This document shows, in pieces, positions 1 through 8,273 of a stretch of DNA of 32,595 nucleotides. The position numbers were made by a program, and so were the translations under genes. The notes under the pieces are model-generated. The model was not told the DNA's origin. It saw only the letters and a program-made list of their open reading frames with translations, and made no database searches. Each line of letters begins with the position of its first letter. Within the stretch, counting starts at the first letter, position 1. The stretch comes from an uncultured Pelagibacteraceae bacterium (GTDB lineage Bacteria > Pseudomonadota > Alphaproteobacteria > Pelagibacterales > AG-422-B15), in the NCBI GenBank assembly GCA_902526005.1, contig CABZIW010000004.1, positions 1 to 32,595 of the forward strand, read 5' to 3'.

Positions 1-476
1 TTTTCTTGATACTTTTTAGAATCATCCTGTCCAATTTCTTTATCTTTTTCTAATTTTTTCACTTGTTCAATGCCATCTCTTCTTATATTTCTAACAGCAA
101 CTTTTGTATTTTCTGATATTTTACTAGCCATTTTTAGAAATTCAGTTCTTCTTTCCTCTGTGAGCTGTGGTAGAGGTAATCTAATTAGATTTCCTTCAAT
201 CATTGGATTAATACCTAAATCAGATTCTCGTAAAGCTTTCTCAACAAGTGCAACATTAGAACTATCCCAAATATCAATGTTTATCGTACGGGGATCAGGT
301 GTTGTTATGTTACCAACCTGATTAATATTCATTTTCTGTCCATAAGCATCAATCTTAATTGAGTCCAGCATGCTTGGCGATGCCCTTCCGGCGCGAATAC
401 CCTGCATGTCTGACTTAAAAGACTGTATTGAAGAGTCCATACGGCCTGTTATATCGTTTTTAATTACATCAAACAT
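1..476 (-). CDS. frr: Ribosome recycling factor, 3' end missing (cut by window edge)
   Basis: Translating the minus strand from the ATG at 474-476 gives a continuous frame of 158 codons to the window edge, beginning MFDVIKNDITGRMDSSIQSF. Recognisable family stretches include QGIRAGRASPSMLDSI near the start, then a GNITTPDPRTINI segment and LPLPQLTEERRTEFLKMASK. Ribosome recycling factor works with EF-G to split the post-termination ribosome. The family is about 185 residues long, so roughly 27 C-terminal residues lie outside the window. The start overlaps the end of pyrH by 8 nt, so translation is probably coupled. It is the last visible gene of the rpsB-tsf-pyrH-frr cluster. Confidence 0.95.
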   Translation of the reverse strand, partial: MFDVIKNDITGRMDSSIQSFKSDMQGIRAGRASPSMLDSIKIDAYGQKMNINQVGNITTPDPRTINIDIWDSSNVALVEKALRESDLGINPMIEGNLIRLPLPQLTEERRTEFLKMASKISENTKVAVRNIRRDGIEQVKKLEKDKEIGQDDSKKYQE

Positions 477-1188
477 TGTTAATCTCAGAATATTGTTGCT
501 TACTATTATATACGTTTTTGAAACAATTATTTCGTAAAATTGAAAATATTTTTATTGGTATTTCATTATCTCTTGCAATACTTACTGCAGCACTATCTAA
601 AACTTTAAGATTCTTCAACAAATAGTTTTCATATGATATTTTTTTAAGTCTTTTTGCTTTCTTGTATATATTCGGATCCTTATCATAGATACCATCCACT
701 TGAGTAGCTTTATAAATAACTTGGCATTCAAGTTCTGCAGCTCTGAGAGCTGAAGCAGTATCTGTGGAAAAATATGGATTACCTGTTCCAGCTGCGCATA
801 TAACAATTCTATTCTTTTCCATATGTCTTAATGCTCTTCTTCTGATGTATGTTTCGCATATAGTTTGTATTGGAAATGCAGACATAACCCTGGTTTCAAC
901 TTTTAATTTTTCTAATGAATTTTGCAAAGCAAGACTATTCATAACTGTGGCTAGCATACCCATGTAGTCTGCACTGGCTCTATCCATACCTTTTGCAGAA
1001 GCTGCTAAACCCCTGAATATATTTCCACCTCCAATTACAACACAAATTTGTATTTTTAATTTTTTTAATGAGAGTAAATCATTTGAAATACGCTTAACAG
1101 TATTTAAATCAATTCCAAAATTGTTTTTGCCCATAAGAGACTCACCAGATAATTTAATTAATATCCGGTTTATCTTTCTTTCGGGCAT
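469..1188 (-). CDS. pyrH: UMP kinase (uridylate kinase)
   Basis: This 239-residue protein is the bacterial hexameric UMP kinase of the amino-acid-kinase fold, which makes UDP from UMP and ATP for pyrimidine nucleotide synthesis. The N-terminal phosphate-binding stretch KLSGESLMG (about 13-21), the GGGNIFRG motif (about 53-60) and RASADYMGMLATVMN are all present, followed by the GTGNPYFSTDTASALRAAE segment typical of the nucleotide-binding half. Length matches the family (235-245). It begins 3 nt after the tsf stop and its TGA overlaps the frr start by 8 nt, so it sits inside the rpsB-tsf-pyrH-frr operon. In other bacteria the enzyme is activated by GTP and inhibited by UTP; this is family knowledge and cannot be read from the sequence. 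Confidence 0.97.
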   Translation of the reverse strand: MPERKINRILIKLSGESLMGKNNFGIDLNTVKRISNDLLSLKKLKIQICVVIGGGNIFRGLAASAKGMDRASADYMGMLATVMNSLALQNSLEKLKVETRVMSAFPIQTICETYIRRRALRHMEKNRIVICAAGTGNPYFSTDTASALRAAELECQVIYKATQVDGIYDKDPNIYKKAKRLKKISYENYLLKNLKVLDSAAVSIARDNEIPIKIFSILRNNCFKNVYNSKQQYSEINNV

Positions 1189-1191
1189 CTT

Positions 1192-2019
1192 TTATGAGCC
1201 TAGTTCGTATCTGATAAATTGTTCTACAGAAATTTTACAATTATTTTTTTCTGCGCTTTGCTTAATGTAGTCTTCAACATTTAACGATGGGTCAATTACA
1301 AATTTTTGTCCTAATAATGTATTTTCTTCAAAAAATTTTTTTAATTTACCCTCGAGCATTTTTTCAAGAATATTATCAGGTTTGCCGCTATCTTTTAGTT
1401 GTTGTTTTATTATTTCTTTTTCTGCATTTACTAATTCATTGCTAAGGTCTTTTTCGGAAATTGATTTAGGACTCAAAGCTGCAATATGCATACATAGATT
1501 TTTACCTATTTCAGATACTTGATCACTATCAGTATTTAATTTTAGAAGAACACCAATCTTACCCAAGCCTTCACCTACACTGTTATGAACATAGCTATGA
1601 ATGTTTCCACTGAGATGACTTGATCTTCTTAGAACTATATTTTCTCCAATTTTACCTACGGCAGCACTTATTAGCTCGGCAACATTTTCATTATCAGCTA
1701 ATGTATTGCTTTCATGATCCATAGATATATCTAAAATCGAGTTAACAAGACTATGAAACTCGGAATTTCTAGAAACAAAATCAGTCTCTGAATTAACTTC
1801 AATTATAGATGCTTTTTCTGCCTGAACTCTAACACCTATAAGACCTTCGTTGGCGTCTCTACCAGATTTTTTCTCAGCTTTAGCAATTCCTTTTTCTCTT
1901 AATAATTTAAATGCTTGAGATATATCGCCGCCTGAGTCGGATAAAGCAGACTTACATTCCATCATTCCTGCGCCAGACATTTTTCTTAATTCTTGAACTT
2001 CTTTTGCACTAACTGTCAT
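1192..2019 (-). CDS. tsf: Elongation factor Ts
   Basis: EF-Ts exchanges GDP for GTP on EF-Tu. The N-terminal domain begins MTVSAKEVQELRKMSGAGMM, and the TDFVSRN motif that contacts EF-Tu is at about residues 79-85. I place the start at the ATG 2017-2019, giving 275 residues. A longer frame starting at 2073 would add an 18-residue hydrophobic leader (MIVIILIIILFLYLRTLR) that is out of place on a cytosolic factor and lies inside the rpsB coding region. The chosen ATG is preceded by GAGGA (2028-2032) at 8 nt. The gene overlaps the end of rpsB by 11 nt and is followed by pyrH after 3 nt. Confidence 0.96.
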   Translation of the reverse strand: MTVSAKEVQELRKMSGAGMMECKSALSDSGGDISQAFKLLREKGIAKAEKKSGRDANEGLIGVRVQAEKASIIEVNSETDFVSRNSEFHSLVNSILDISMDHESNTLADNENVAELISAAVGKIGENIVLRRSSHLSGNIHSYVHNSVGEGLGKIGVLLKLNTDSDQVSEIGKNLCMHIAALSPKSISEKDLSNELVNAEKEIIKQQLKDSGKPDNILEKMLEGKLKKFFEENTLLGQKFVIDPSLNVEDYIKQSAEKNNCKISVEQFIRYELGS

Positions 2020-2815
2020 TCTTAGGGTCCTCAGATACAGAAACAGTATTATTATTAGAATTATCACTATCACCTTTTACATCGGGCGCAGCAGTCTCTT
2101 CTTTATTATTAGAATTGATTTCAAAATCAATTTCTTTGGCAGAAGCATTGATTGTTTCTTTAATAAGTGAACAATATAAGTCTATAGATCTTCGTGAGTC
2201 ATCGTTTCCTGGTATTGGGTAATTTATTTTATCAGGATCAGCATTGGTATCTACAATTCCAATAATTGGTATTTTTAATAAATTTGCTTCAGAAACAGCT
2301 ATGTGCTCCAATTTAGTATCTATAATAAACACTAAGTCGGGTGACTTTTGCATTTCACTAATTCCTTTCAATGATCTTACTAACTTTTCATATTGATTAG
2401 AGATTTTCAGTATTTCTTTCTTAGTAAATTCATTGTTAGGATTAGACTTCAGTACTTCCAGTTCTTTCATTTTTTTTATAGATTTGGTAATTGTTGACCA
2501 GTTCGTCAACATTCCGCCTAACCACCTGTGATTTACATAATATTGATTAGTTTCATTTGCTAGGGAAGCAATTTTGCTTGCAGCCTGCTTCTTTGTAGCT
2601 ACAAATAAAATTTTTCCACCCTTTGAAACAACATCATCAATGACTTTGAGTGCTTCACTTAGCATTTGAACTGTATAGTTTAGATTAATTATGTGAATGT
2701 TTTCTCTCGTACTATGAATGTACTTAAGCATTTTTGGGTTCCATCTTTGCGACTTGTGGCCAAAATGAACCCCGGCTTCAACAAGCTCTTTTAAATTAAT
2801 ATTTGGTATAGTCAT
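2009..2815 (-). CDS. rpsB: 30S ribosomal protein S2
   Basis: S2 is a small-subunit protein that binds late and helps recruit S1. The protein opens MTIPNINLKELVEAGVHFGH, matching the family signature EAGVHFGH followed by RWNPKM, and later carries RWLGGMLTNW and the IGIVDTNADP stretch. I chose the ATG at 2813-2815 (268 residues) over one at 2839. It has GGAG (2822-2825) 6 nt upstream, and other S2 proteins begin just before the EAGVHFGH region; the extra MDEQPEKK has no counterpart I know of. After the S2 core there is a tail of about 35 residues rich in Asn, Asp, Glu and Ser, probably disordered. First gene of rpsB-tsf-pyrH-frr. Confidence 0.96.
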   Translation of the reverse strand: MTIPNINLKELVEAGVHFGHKSQRWNPKMLKYIHSTRENIHIINLNYTVQMLSEALKVIDDVVSKGGKILFVATKKQAASKIASLANETNQYYVNHRWLGGMLTNWSTITKSIKKMKELEVLKSNPNNEFTKKEILKISNQYEKLVRSLKGISEMQKSPDLVFIIDTKLEHIAVSEANLLKIPIIGIVDTNADPDKINYPIPGNDDSRRSIDLYCSLIKETINASAKEIDFEINSNNKEETAAPDVKGDSDNSNNNTVSVSEDPKNDS

Positions 2816-2821
2816 TTTTTT

Positions 2822-2825
2822 CTCC
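2822..2825 (-). promoter_or_regulatory. Ribosome binding site deciding the rpsB start
   Basis: On the minus strand the sequence reads GGAG, six bases, then the ATG at 2815. This is the reason for choosing the shorter S2 start rather than the upstream in-frame ATG at 2839. Confidence 0.7.
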
Positions 2826-2902
2826 GGTTGTTCATCCACAGCAATTTGACCTGATTAAGGACCGGACAGCATTAGCTATCGCTGTGTGATATTTTGAATG
2901 TA

Positions 2903-2932
2903 ACTATATTAAATAAGCAAGTTTTTCAACAA
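2903..2932 (-). promoter_or_regulatory. Candidate sigma-70 promoter for rpsB-tsf-pyrH-frr
   Basis: The gap between dnaE and rpsB is the only space of more than a few bases in the left 27 kb, so a promoter is expected here. On the minus strand TATAGT (2908-2903) could be the -10 box, with TTGTTG (2932-2927, 18 nt spacer) or TTGAAA (2929-2924, 15 nt spacer) as the -35. This predicts a 5' leader of about 80 nt before the rpsB ATG. Around 2870-2886 the leader contains an imperfect palindrome centred on TAGCTA. By analogy with rpsB autoregulation in other bacteria it could bind S2, but that is inference. Confidence 0.4.
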
Positions 2933-2933
2933 C

Positions 2934-5900
2934 TTATTCTACAAAATCAATTTTCATTACTCCATTAAGGCTTTTCATCTTATCAATCATCTCTGATGTA
3001 ATATTGAATTCACCGGGAATCTTAAGTAGTTGATTATTAATGATAATCTCTATTTTATTATGCCCCTTAACCCAATTTAATTTTGCCAACTCATCCTTTG
3101 AAAAGCTTCTGTCAGCATAAATTTTAAGTGTTTGATTGTTAAGTTTGTCATTTTCTTTGTTGTTAAAATGATTTGTCGTATTAAGCTTTTCAACTTCTTC
3201 GAAGCAAAATACTTTTTTGAGCTCCCCTCTTAAACTTCCATTTTGCGATGAAAAATCTACACCTAAAACAAATGACTCACCCTCTAAAAGTAGATCACGG
3301 TATTTTCTGAGATTACTTTCAAATATAATAAGCTCAAAAATTGATGACAGATCAGAAAAGTTTAAAAATGCATAATTATTACCCCTAGCTGACCTCTTTT
3401 CTTTTTTGGAGAGTAAAGTACCGCCCAAAAGAAGATCTTTTTGATTATGCAGTTCTGAATTTTCTTTAATTTCTGAATATTCTCTTAACATTAAAGATTT
3501 ATAGTTTTTTTTGTGCGTGGACAGGGGGTGACCCGATAAATAAAAACCCAACATCTCATATTCCTTCATTAATTTATAATTTGATTTCCACTCTTCTTCC
3601 TCTGTTAATTTAAAACTTGAAATTTTCATATCGCCAAACATATCTTTTTGAAGATCTATGGAATTACTATTTTTAGACTTATGATACTTTACAATTTCTG
3701 AGGCTTGATTAAATACAGCTGCTCTACGTACGTTGAACTCGTCAAATGCTCCCGCACAAGCTAATGCTTCAATTGTTTTTTTGTTAATTACTGAGGTATT
3801 GTTTCTATTTATAAAATCGTTGAGATCATGAAAATTGCCGTTTTCGTTTCTTTCATTGCACAAATCCTTCATTGACTCAATACCAACATTTTTAATTGCT
3901 CCTAGCGCATATAAAATTGAGTCATTATTTCTTAAAAAGTTTGGCCCTGAGTAATTAACGCTAGGTGGGGCTAGTTTAATTTTTAGACGCATCAACTCTT
4001 GCTGAAATATAGAAATTTTATCTGTATTGTTAATATCTAATGACATAGAAGCCGCAAAAAACTCTATTGGATAATGAGTTTTTAGATAGGCTGTTTGAAA
4101 TGCTATTACAGCATATGCTGCGGCATGACTTTTATTAAAACCATAGTCAGCAAATTTAGATAATAACTCGAAAATAGTATGCGCTTCATTTGAGGCTATA
4201 TCTTTTTTTATGCAACCATTTATAAACCTTTGTTTTTGAGCGTTCATTTCCTTCTGTATTTTTTTTCCCATTGCTCTTCTTAGTAAATCAGCCTCGCCAT
4301 CTGAGTATCCTGATAGCTCTCTAGCTACCCCCATAACCTGTTCTTGATAAATTACGACTCCATAAGTTTCCTCTAATAAGTCTTTTAATAAAGGATGAAT
4401 GTAGTCAGGTTTTTCTCTTCCATGCTTTCTTTCTATATATCTTGGAATATTAGCCATAGGGCCCGGTCTATAAAGTGCAACAATAGCAATAATATCCTCA
4501 AATTTATCTGGTTGAAGCTGCTTAAGAGTATCTTTCATACCCGCACTCTCTAACTGAAAAATGCCTGTTGTTTCACCTGTGCTTAACAAATCATAAGTAC
4601 TTTGGTCATTTAATTTAATGTTATCAATATTAAAATCAGGATTACTAAACTTTACCAATTTTGAGCAATGATCAATTAGCGTTAGTGTCTTAAGACCTAA
4701 AAAATCAAATTTTACTAAACCCGCATTTTCAACCCATTTCATATCAAATTGTGTAAGAAAAATATTTGAATCTGGGTCACTGTATATTGGGACATCTTTG
4801 AATACTTCCTCTTTTGAAATTACTACCCCAGCTGCATGAATTGATGCGTGTCTTTTGAGGCCTTCTAATTTTAGAGATATATCTAATAACTTTGCAATTT
4901 TATCATCTTTACCTGCCTCTTCTTTTAAACGCGGCTCTTCATCAATGTATTGTTGCAATGTCATAGGTCTTGAAGGATCAAAAGGCATCAATTTACATAG
5001 ATAATCTACCTGGCCATATGGAATGCCAAGAACTCTACCTACATCTCTTATTACTGCTCGAGCTTGTAATTTTCCAAAAGTAATTATTTGAGCAACATGA
5101 TTATTCCCATACTTTTGATGCACATAATCGAGTACACGATCTCTACCATCACGACAAAAATCGATATCAAAATCAGGCAAAGAAACTCTCTCTGGATTTA
5201 AAAATCTCTCAAAAATTAAACCAAATTTAATTGGATCTAAATCAGTAATTTTCAAACACCAGGCAACCAGTGAACCTGCCCCAGACCCTCTTCCAGGACC
5301 AACCGGTATATCATTATCTTTTGCCCATCTTATAAAATCCGAAACAATTAAAAAATATCCTTCATATTTCATATTTATAATTATTTTTAATTCTTTTTCT
5401 AATCGTTCCTCATATTCTTTTTTTATATTTAATTTTGAATTATTATCTATTTGTTCACTCATAAATTTTTGAGTGAGATTTTGCTCAAGGCCTTTATAAG
5501 ATAGTTCTCTTAATAATTTTTTTTCTTGACTATCGTCATTATGGTAAGATGGAAGTACTGGCATTTTTATTTTAGGTCTATGAGAGCACCTTTGCGCGAT
5601 CTCAATTGTGTTAAATAATGCTTCCGGAATATCTGAAAACAGTTCTTGCATTTCATTTTGAGACTTAAAATAATGATTTTTTGATAACCTTTTTCTATCT
5701 TTTTGAGAAACAAAAAGTTTTTTTTCAATACACATTAGAGCATCATGTGCTTCAAAATGATCAGGTCCCTCAAAGTAAACATCGTTAGTTGCAACAACTG
5801 GAATATTATTATCGTAAGCCAAATTAAGGATTACTTCTTCATCAATTCTATAATCATTTCCTTCAATTCTCTGAATTTCTATGTAAAAATTATCAATAAA

Positions 5901-6395
5901 TTCATTTTTAAAGTCAGCTACAAATGATGCAGATTGTGAGGTAATGCTATTACCATTTGAATACTTTAAGATAGAGTTATTTCCACCTGAAAGAACTAAT
6001 AGGCCTTCTTTATTTTTATACAACTGTTCAATATCTACATAAGCATTTTCTTTATGATTAATGTATGCTCTTGAAATAATATTTAATAAATTCTTATAAC
6101 CAACCTCATTTTTAGAGAATACATTAAGAAAGAAATGGAGATCTTCTTCTTCAATATTTTCATGAAGATAATTTTTGGGTGTTTTGATTTTTAGATTACA
6201 TCCTATTATAGGCTGAACTCCGACACTTGATACTTTCTCACTAAATTCCAAAGCTCCAAACATATTATTTGTGTCAGTGATGCCAACAGCCGGCATTTTA
6301 AAGGCCTGACAAAGTTCTGATAGACGCGCTATAGGTAAAGCTCCTTCTGATAATGAGTATTCTGTTTTATTTGTTAAATGAATAAAGTCGCTCAC
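2934..6395 (-). CDS. dnaE: DNA polymerase III alpha subunit
   Basis: The replicative polymerase subunit, 1153 residues, close to the E. coli length of 1160. An N-terminal PHP domain (about 1-270) is followed by the C-family polymerase core, with GRGSGAGSLVAW near 370 and PDFDIDF at 407-413, where D408 and D410 match the paired catalytic aspartates. The third aspartate is D564 in KFDFLGLKTL. A helix-hairpin-helix region and a C-terminal OB fold (LLLGGTLLSKKEKR) follow. Translation starts with GTG at 6393-6395, directly after the lolD stop (TAAGTG), with AGGA about 11 nt upstream. The second His of the PHP HxH-like motif appears replaced by Lys (HLTNKTEYS), so the PHP metal site is probably vestigial and proofreading would be by a separate DnaQ. 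Last gene of the nuo-to-dnaE block. Confidence 0.98.
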   Translation of the reverse strand: MSDFIHLTNKTEYSLSEGALPIARLSELCQAFKMPAVGITDTNNMFGALEFSEKVSSVGVQPIIGCNLKIKTPKNYLHENIEEEDLHFFLNVFSKNEVGYKNLLNIISRAYINHKENAYVDIEQLYKNKEGLLVLSGGNNSILKYSNGNSITSQSASFVADFKNEFIDNFYIEIQRIEGNDYRIDEEVILNLAYDNNIPVVATNDVYFEGPDHFEAHDALMCIEKKLFVSQKDRKRLSKNHYFKSQNEMQELFSDIPEALFNTIEIAQRCSHRPKIKMPVLPSYHNDDSQEKKLLRELSYKGLEQNLTQKFMSEQIDNNSKLNIKKEYEERLEKELKIIINMKYEGYFLIVSDFIRWAKDNDIPVGPGRGSGAGSLVAWCLKITDLDPIKFGLIFERFLNPERVSLPDFDIDFCRDGRDRVLDYVHQKYGNNHVAQIITFGKLQARAVIRDVGRVLGIPYGQVDYLCKLMPFDPSRPMTLQQYIDEEPRLKEEAGKDDKIAKLLDISLKLEGLKRHASIHAAGVVISKEEVFKDVPIYSDPDSNIFLTQFDMKWVENAGLVKFDFLGLKTLTLIDHCSKLVKFSNPDFNIDNIKLNDQSTYDLLSTGETTGIFQLESAGMKDTLKQLQPDKFEDIIAIVALYRPGPMANIPRYIERKHGREKPDYIHPLLKDLLEETYGVVIYQEQVMGVARELSGYSDGEADLLRRAMGKKIQKEMNAQKQRFINGCIKKDIASNEAHTIFELLSKFADYGFNKSHAAAYAVIAFQTAYLKTHYPIEFFAASMSLDINNTDKISIFQQELMRLKIKLAPPSVNYSGPNFLRNNDSILYALGAIKNVGIESMKDLCNERNENGNFHDLNDFINRNNTSVINKKTIEALACAGAFDEFNVRRAAVFNQASEIVKYHKSKNSNSIDLQKDMFGDMKISSFKLTEEEEWKSNYKLMKEYEMLGFYLSGHPLSTHKKNYKSLMLREYSEIKENSELHNQKDLLLGGTLLSKKEKRSARGNNYAFLNFSDLSSIFELIIFESNLRKYRDLLLEGESFVLGVDFSSQNGSLRGELKKVFCFEEVEKLNTTNHFNNKENDKLNNQTLKIYADRSFSKDELAKLNWVKGHNKIEIIINNQLLKIPGEFNITSEMIDKMKSLNGVMKIDFVE

Positions 6396-7052
6396 TTATA
6401 AATTTATCCTTTTATTCGCCTTAGAAGCCAACTCCTCATCATGAGTAGCTATAATTAGTGTCATACTTTCTGATTCGACATAGTTTTTTAAATAGTTAAA
6501 CACCAAATCAGAATTCTTATTGTCTAAATTGCCGGTTGGCTCATCTGCAATAATAAATTTTGGATTATTTACTAAAGCTCTTGATATTGCCACTCTCTGC
6601 TGCTCCCCTCCTGACAATGAATTTGGGAAATGTGAGGATCTATCATCAATCATAAATACCTTCATTATATTTTTAGCCCTATGTGTCGCCTCGACCTTAC
6701 TGTATCCATTTAAGATTAACGGTAATGCAACATTTTCTATTGCATTAAAATTTTCCAATAAGTTATAGTTCTGATAAATAAATCCGTAATTATTTCTTCT
6801 AAATTTATTCTTCTGTTCACTATTTAAATTCGTAAGATCCTTACCATTGAATGAGATAGTGCCTTCGTCGGATGTATCGAGTAATCCTACTAAGTTAAGT
6901 AGAGTAGTTTTTCCTGAACCTGAGGGACCTGTAACTGCAATAAAATCACCACTTTTAACTTCTAAAGAAATATCTTTTAAAATAGATAAGCTATTATTAG
7001 CTTGATGGTAAGATTTTGAAATGTTTTTTAAAATTAGATTTGATTCAGACAT
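6396..7052 (-). CDS. lolD: Lipoprotein-releasing ABC transporter ATP-binding protein LolD
   Basis: A 218-residue ABC ATPase of the MacB/LolD type. It has Walker A GPSGSGKTT (42-50), Q-loop YQ (93-94), the signature LSGGEQQ (146-152) and Walker B FIIADEP (166-172), followed by TGNLD. It powers extraction of outer-membrane lipoproteins from the inner membrane to the carrier LolA. Its partner permease gene lies immediately upstream and overlaps it by 8 nt, so the two are translationally coupled. The adjacent permease distinguishes it from other members of this ATPase family such as FtsE or MacB. Confidence 0.93.
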   Translation of the reverse strand: MSESNLILKNISKSYHQANNSLSILKDISLEVKSGDFIAVTGPSGSGKTTLLNLVGLLDTSDEGTISFNGKDLTNLNSEQKNKFRRNNYGFIYQNYNLLENFNAIENVALPLILNGYSKVEATHRAKNIMKVFMIDDRSSHFPNSLSGGEQQRVAISRALVNNPKFIIADEPTGNLDNKNSDLVFNYLKNYVESESMTLIIATHDEELASKANKRINL

Positions 7053-8268
7053 TATTTAATATTCCTCTAATTTCTGTCTTAGAAGCTTTATAGGCTGGAT
7101 ATACAGTCGCTATTATTGATATAATTAATGAAAATAAAATGATTAGTATAATTTGAGTCAAATCAATACTGGTTGGCATTTTATCAAGATAATAAAACTC
7201 AGCTGGAAATAAATTTAAATTGAATGTTGAATTTAGTAAATTTCTTATTGTATCAATATTTATTGTAAAAAGTATTCCAAGAATAGAGCCTATAATCGTT
7301 CCACTAAACCCTATAAAAGTACCGACTAGTAAAAAAATTCTTAAAATTGAATTATCACTGCTACCAATTGTTTTAAGCACTGCTATTTCTCTATTTTTAT
7401 TTTGTACTAAAATGAACAAGCTTGTGACAATATTAAATGCAGCAATTATGATAATAAGTGATAATACAAAGAACATTAATTCACGCTCCGTTGCTAACAC
7501 TTCCCAAAAAGAACTATTTAGATCAATCCAATCTTTTACTAAATAATCATTATTATAAATATTAAGTAGATCACTCTTAACTTTTTCTACATCATTGATA
7601 TCTTTTAAATGTATTTCAATGGTTGATATCTCATCATTGAGACTCAAGAGTTTTTGAACATTTGCAAGTGAAGTAAATGCAAAATTTTTGTCATATTCAC
7701 TCATGCCAGAACTAAATGTGGCCGATACTGCCATTTTGTGAGACCTTGGAATTTGACCTAATGGGGTAGAAATCATCGAAGAAGAAGTAACTTTTATTTC
7801 ATCACCAGGTAATACACCTAGAGAAAAAGCAAGTTCTTCTCCTAATATTATTGAATTAGCAGTTAGCAGATTATCATTATTTAGATTATCAACAAATTCG
7901 TAAAATTTAATATTCTCATCATTGATCGATTTGATAACTATTCCATTGCTCTTATTAGCTGAACTTATTAAGGCTTGAATAGATATATTTTTATCAACAA
8001 ATAATATTTCCTTAATTTCAGAAAGGCTTTTATCGTTCTTAAAGTATGGCTCTATATTCTTAATATAAATATGGCCATTGAAACCGATAATTCTTTTTTT
8101 TAGTTCATTATGAAAACCATTCATTACAGACATCACAATTATTAATGTTGCAACACCAATACAAATCCCAATAAATGAAAGCCATGAAATGACTGATAAC
8201 AACCCACCTTTTCTCAAAGGAACCAGGTACCTAAAAGCTATAAATCTCTCAAAATAATTAAATGGCAC
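7045..8268 (-). CDS. lolC: Lipoprotein-releasing system permease (LolC/LolE type)
   Basis: A 407-residue inner-membrane protein with the FtsX/LolC architecture. One membrane segment near 22-48 (ISWLSFIGICIGVATLIIVM) precedes a large periplasmic domain (about 50-265), then three membrane segments near 268-300, 312-340 and 370-400. The start FERFIAFRYLVPLRKGG and the SVMNGFHNEL stretch match LolC/LolE. Only one permease gene is present beside lolD, as in most alphaproteobacteria, so the working transporter is probably a homodimer with two LolD (the LolF-like arrangement). Start is GTG at 8266-8268, 5 nt after the proS stop. No clear Shine-Dalgarno sequence sits at normal distance, so the exact start is moderately uncertain. 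Confidence 0.92.
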   Translation of the reverse strand: MPFNYFERFIAFRYLVPLRKGGLLSVISWLSFIGICIGVATLIIVMSVMNGFHNELKKRIIGFNGHIYIKNIEPYFKNDKSLSEIKEILFVDKNISIQALISSANKSNGIVIKSINDENIKFYEFVDNLNNDNLLTANSIILGEELAFSLGVLPGDEIKVTSSSMISTPLGQIPRSHKMAVSATFSSGMSEYDKNFAFTSLANVQKLLSLNDEISTIEIHLKDINDVEKVKSDLLNIYNNDYLVKDWIDLNSSFWEVLATERELMFFVLSLIIIIAAFNIVTSLFILVQNKNREIAVLKTIGSSDNSILRIFLLVGTFIGFSGTIIGSILGILFTINIDTIRNLLNSTFNLNLFPAEFYYLDKMPTSIDLTQIILIILFSLIISIIATVYPAYKASKTEIRGILNNV

Positions 8269-8273
8269 TTTGT

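Noticed and set aside
70-321. Plus-strand 83-codon open frame
   Set aside because: It lies entirely antisense to frr, whose protein matches the family throughout.
2020-2073. Hydrophobic 18-residue N-terminal extension of EF-Ts
   Set aside because: It is out-of-frame reading of the rpsB tail; EF-Ts is cytosolic and the ATG at 2019 has a good ribosome binding site.
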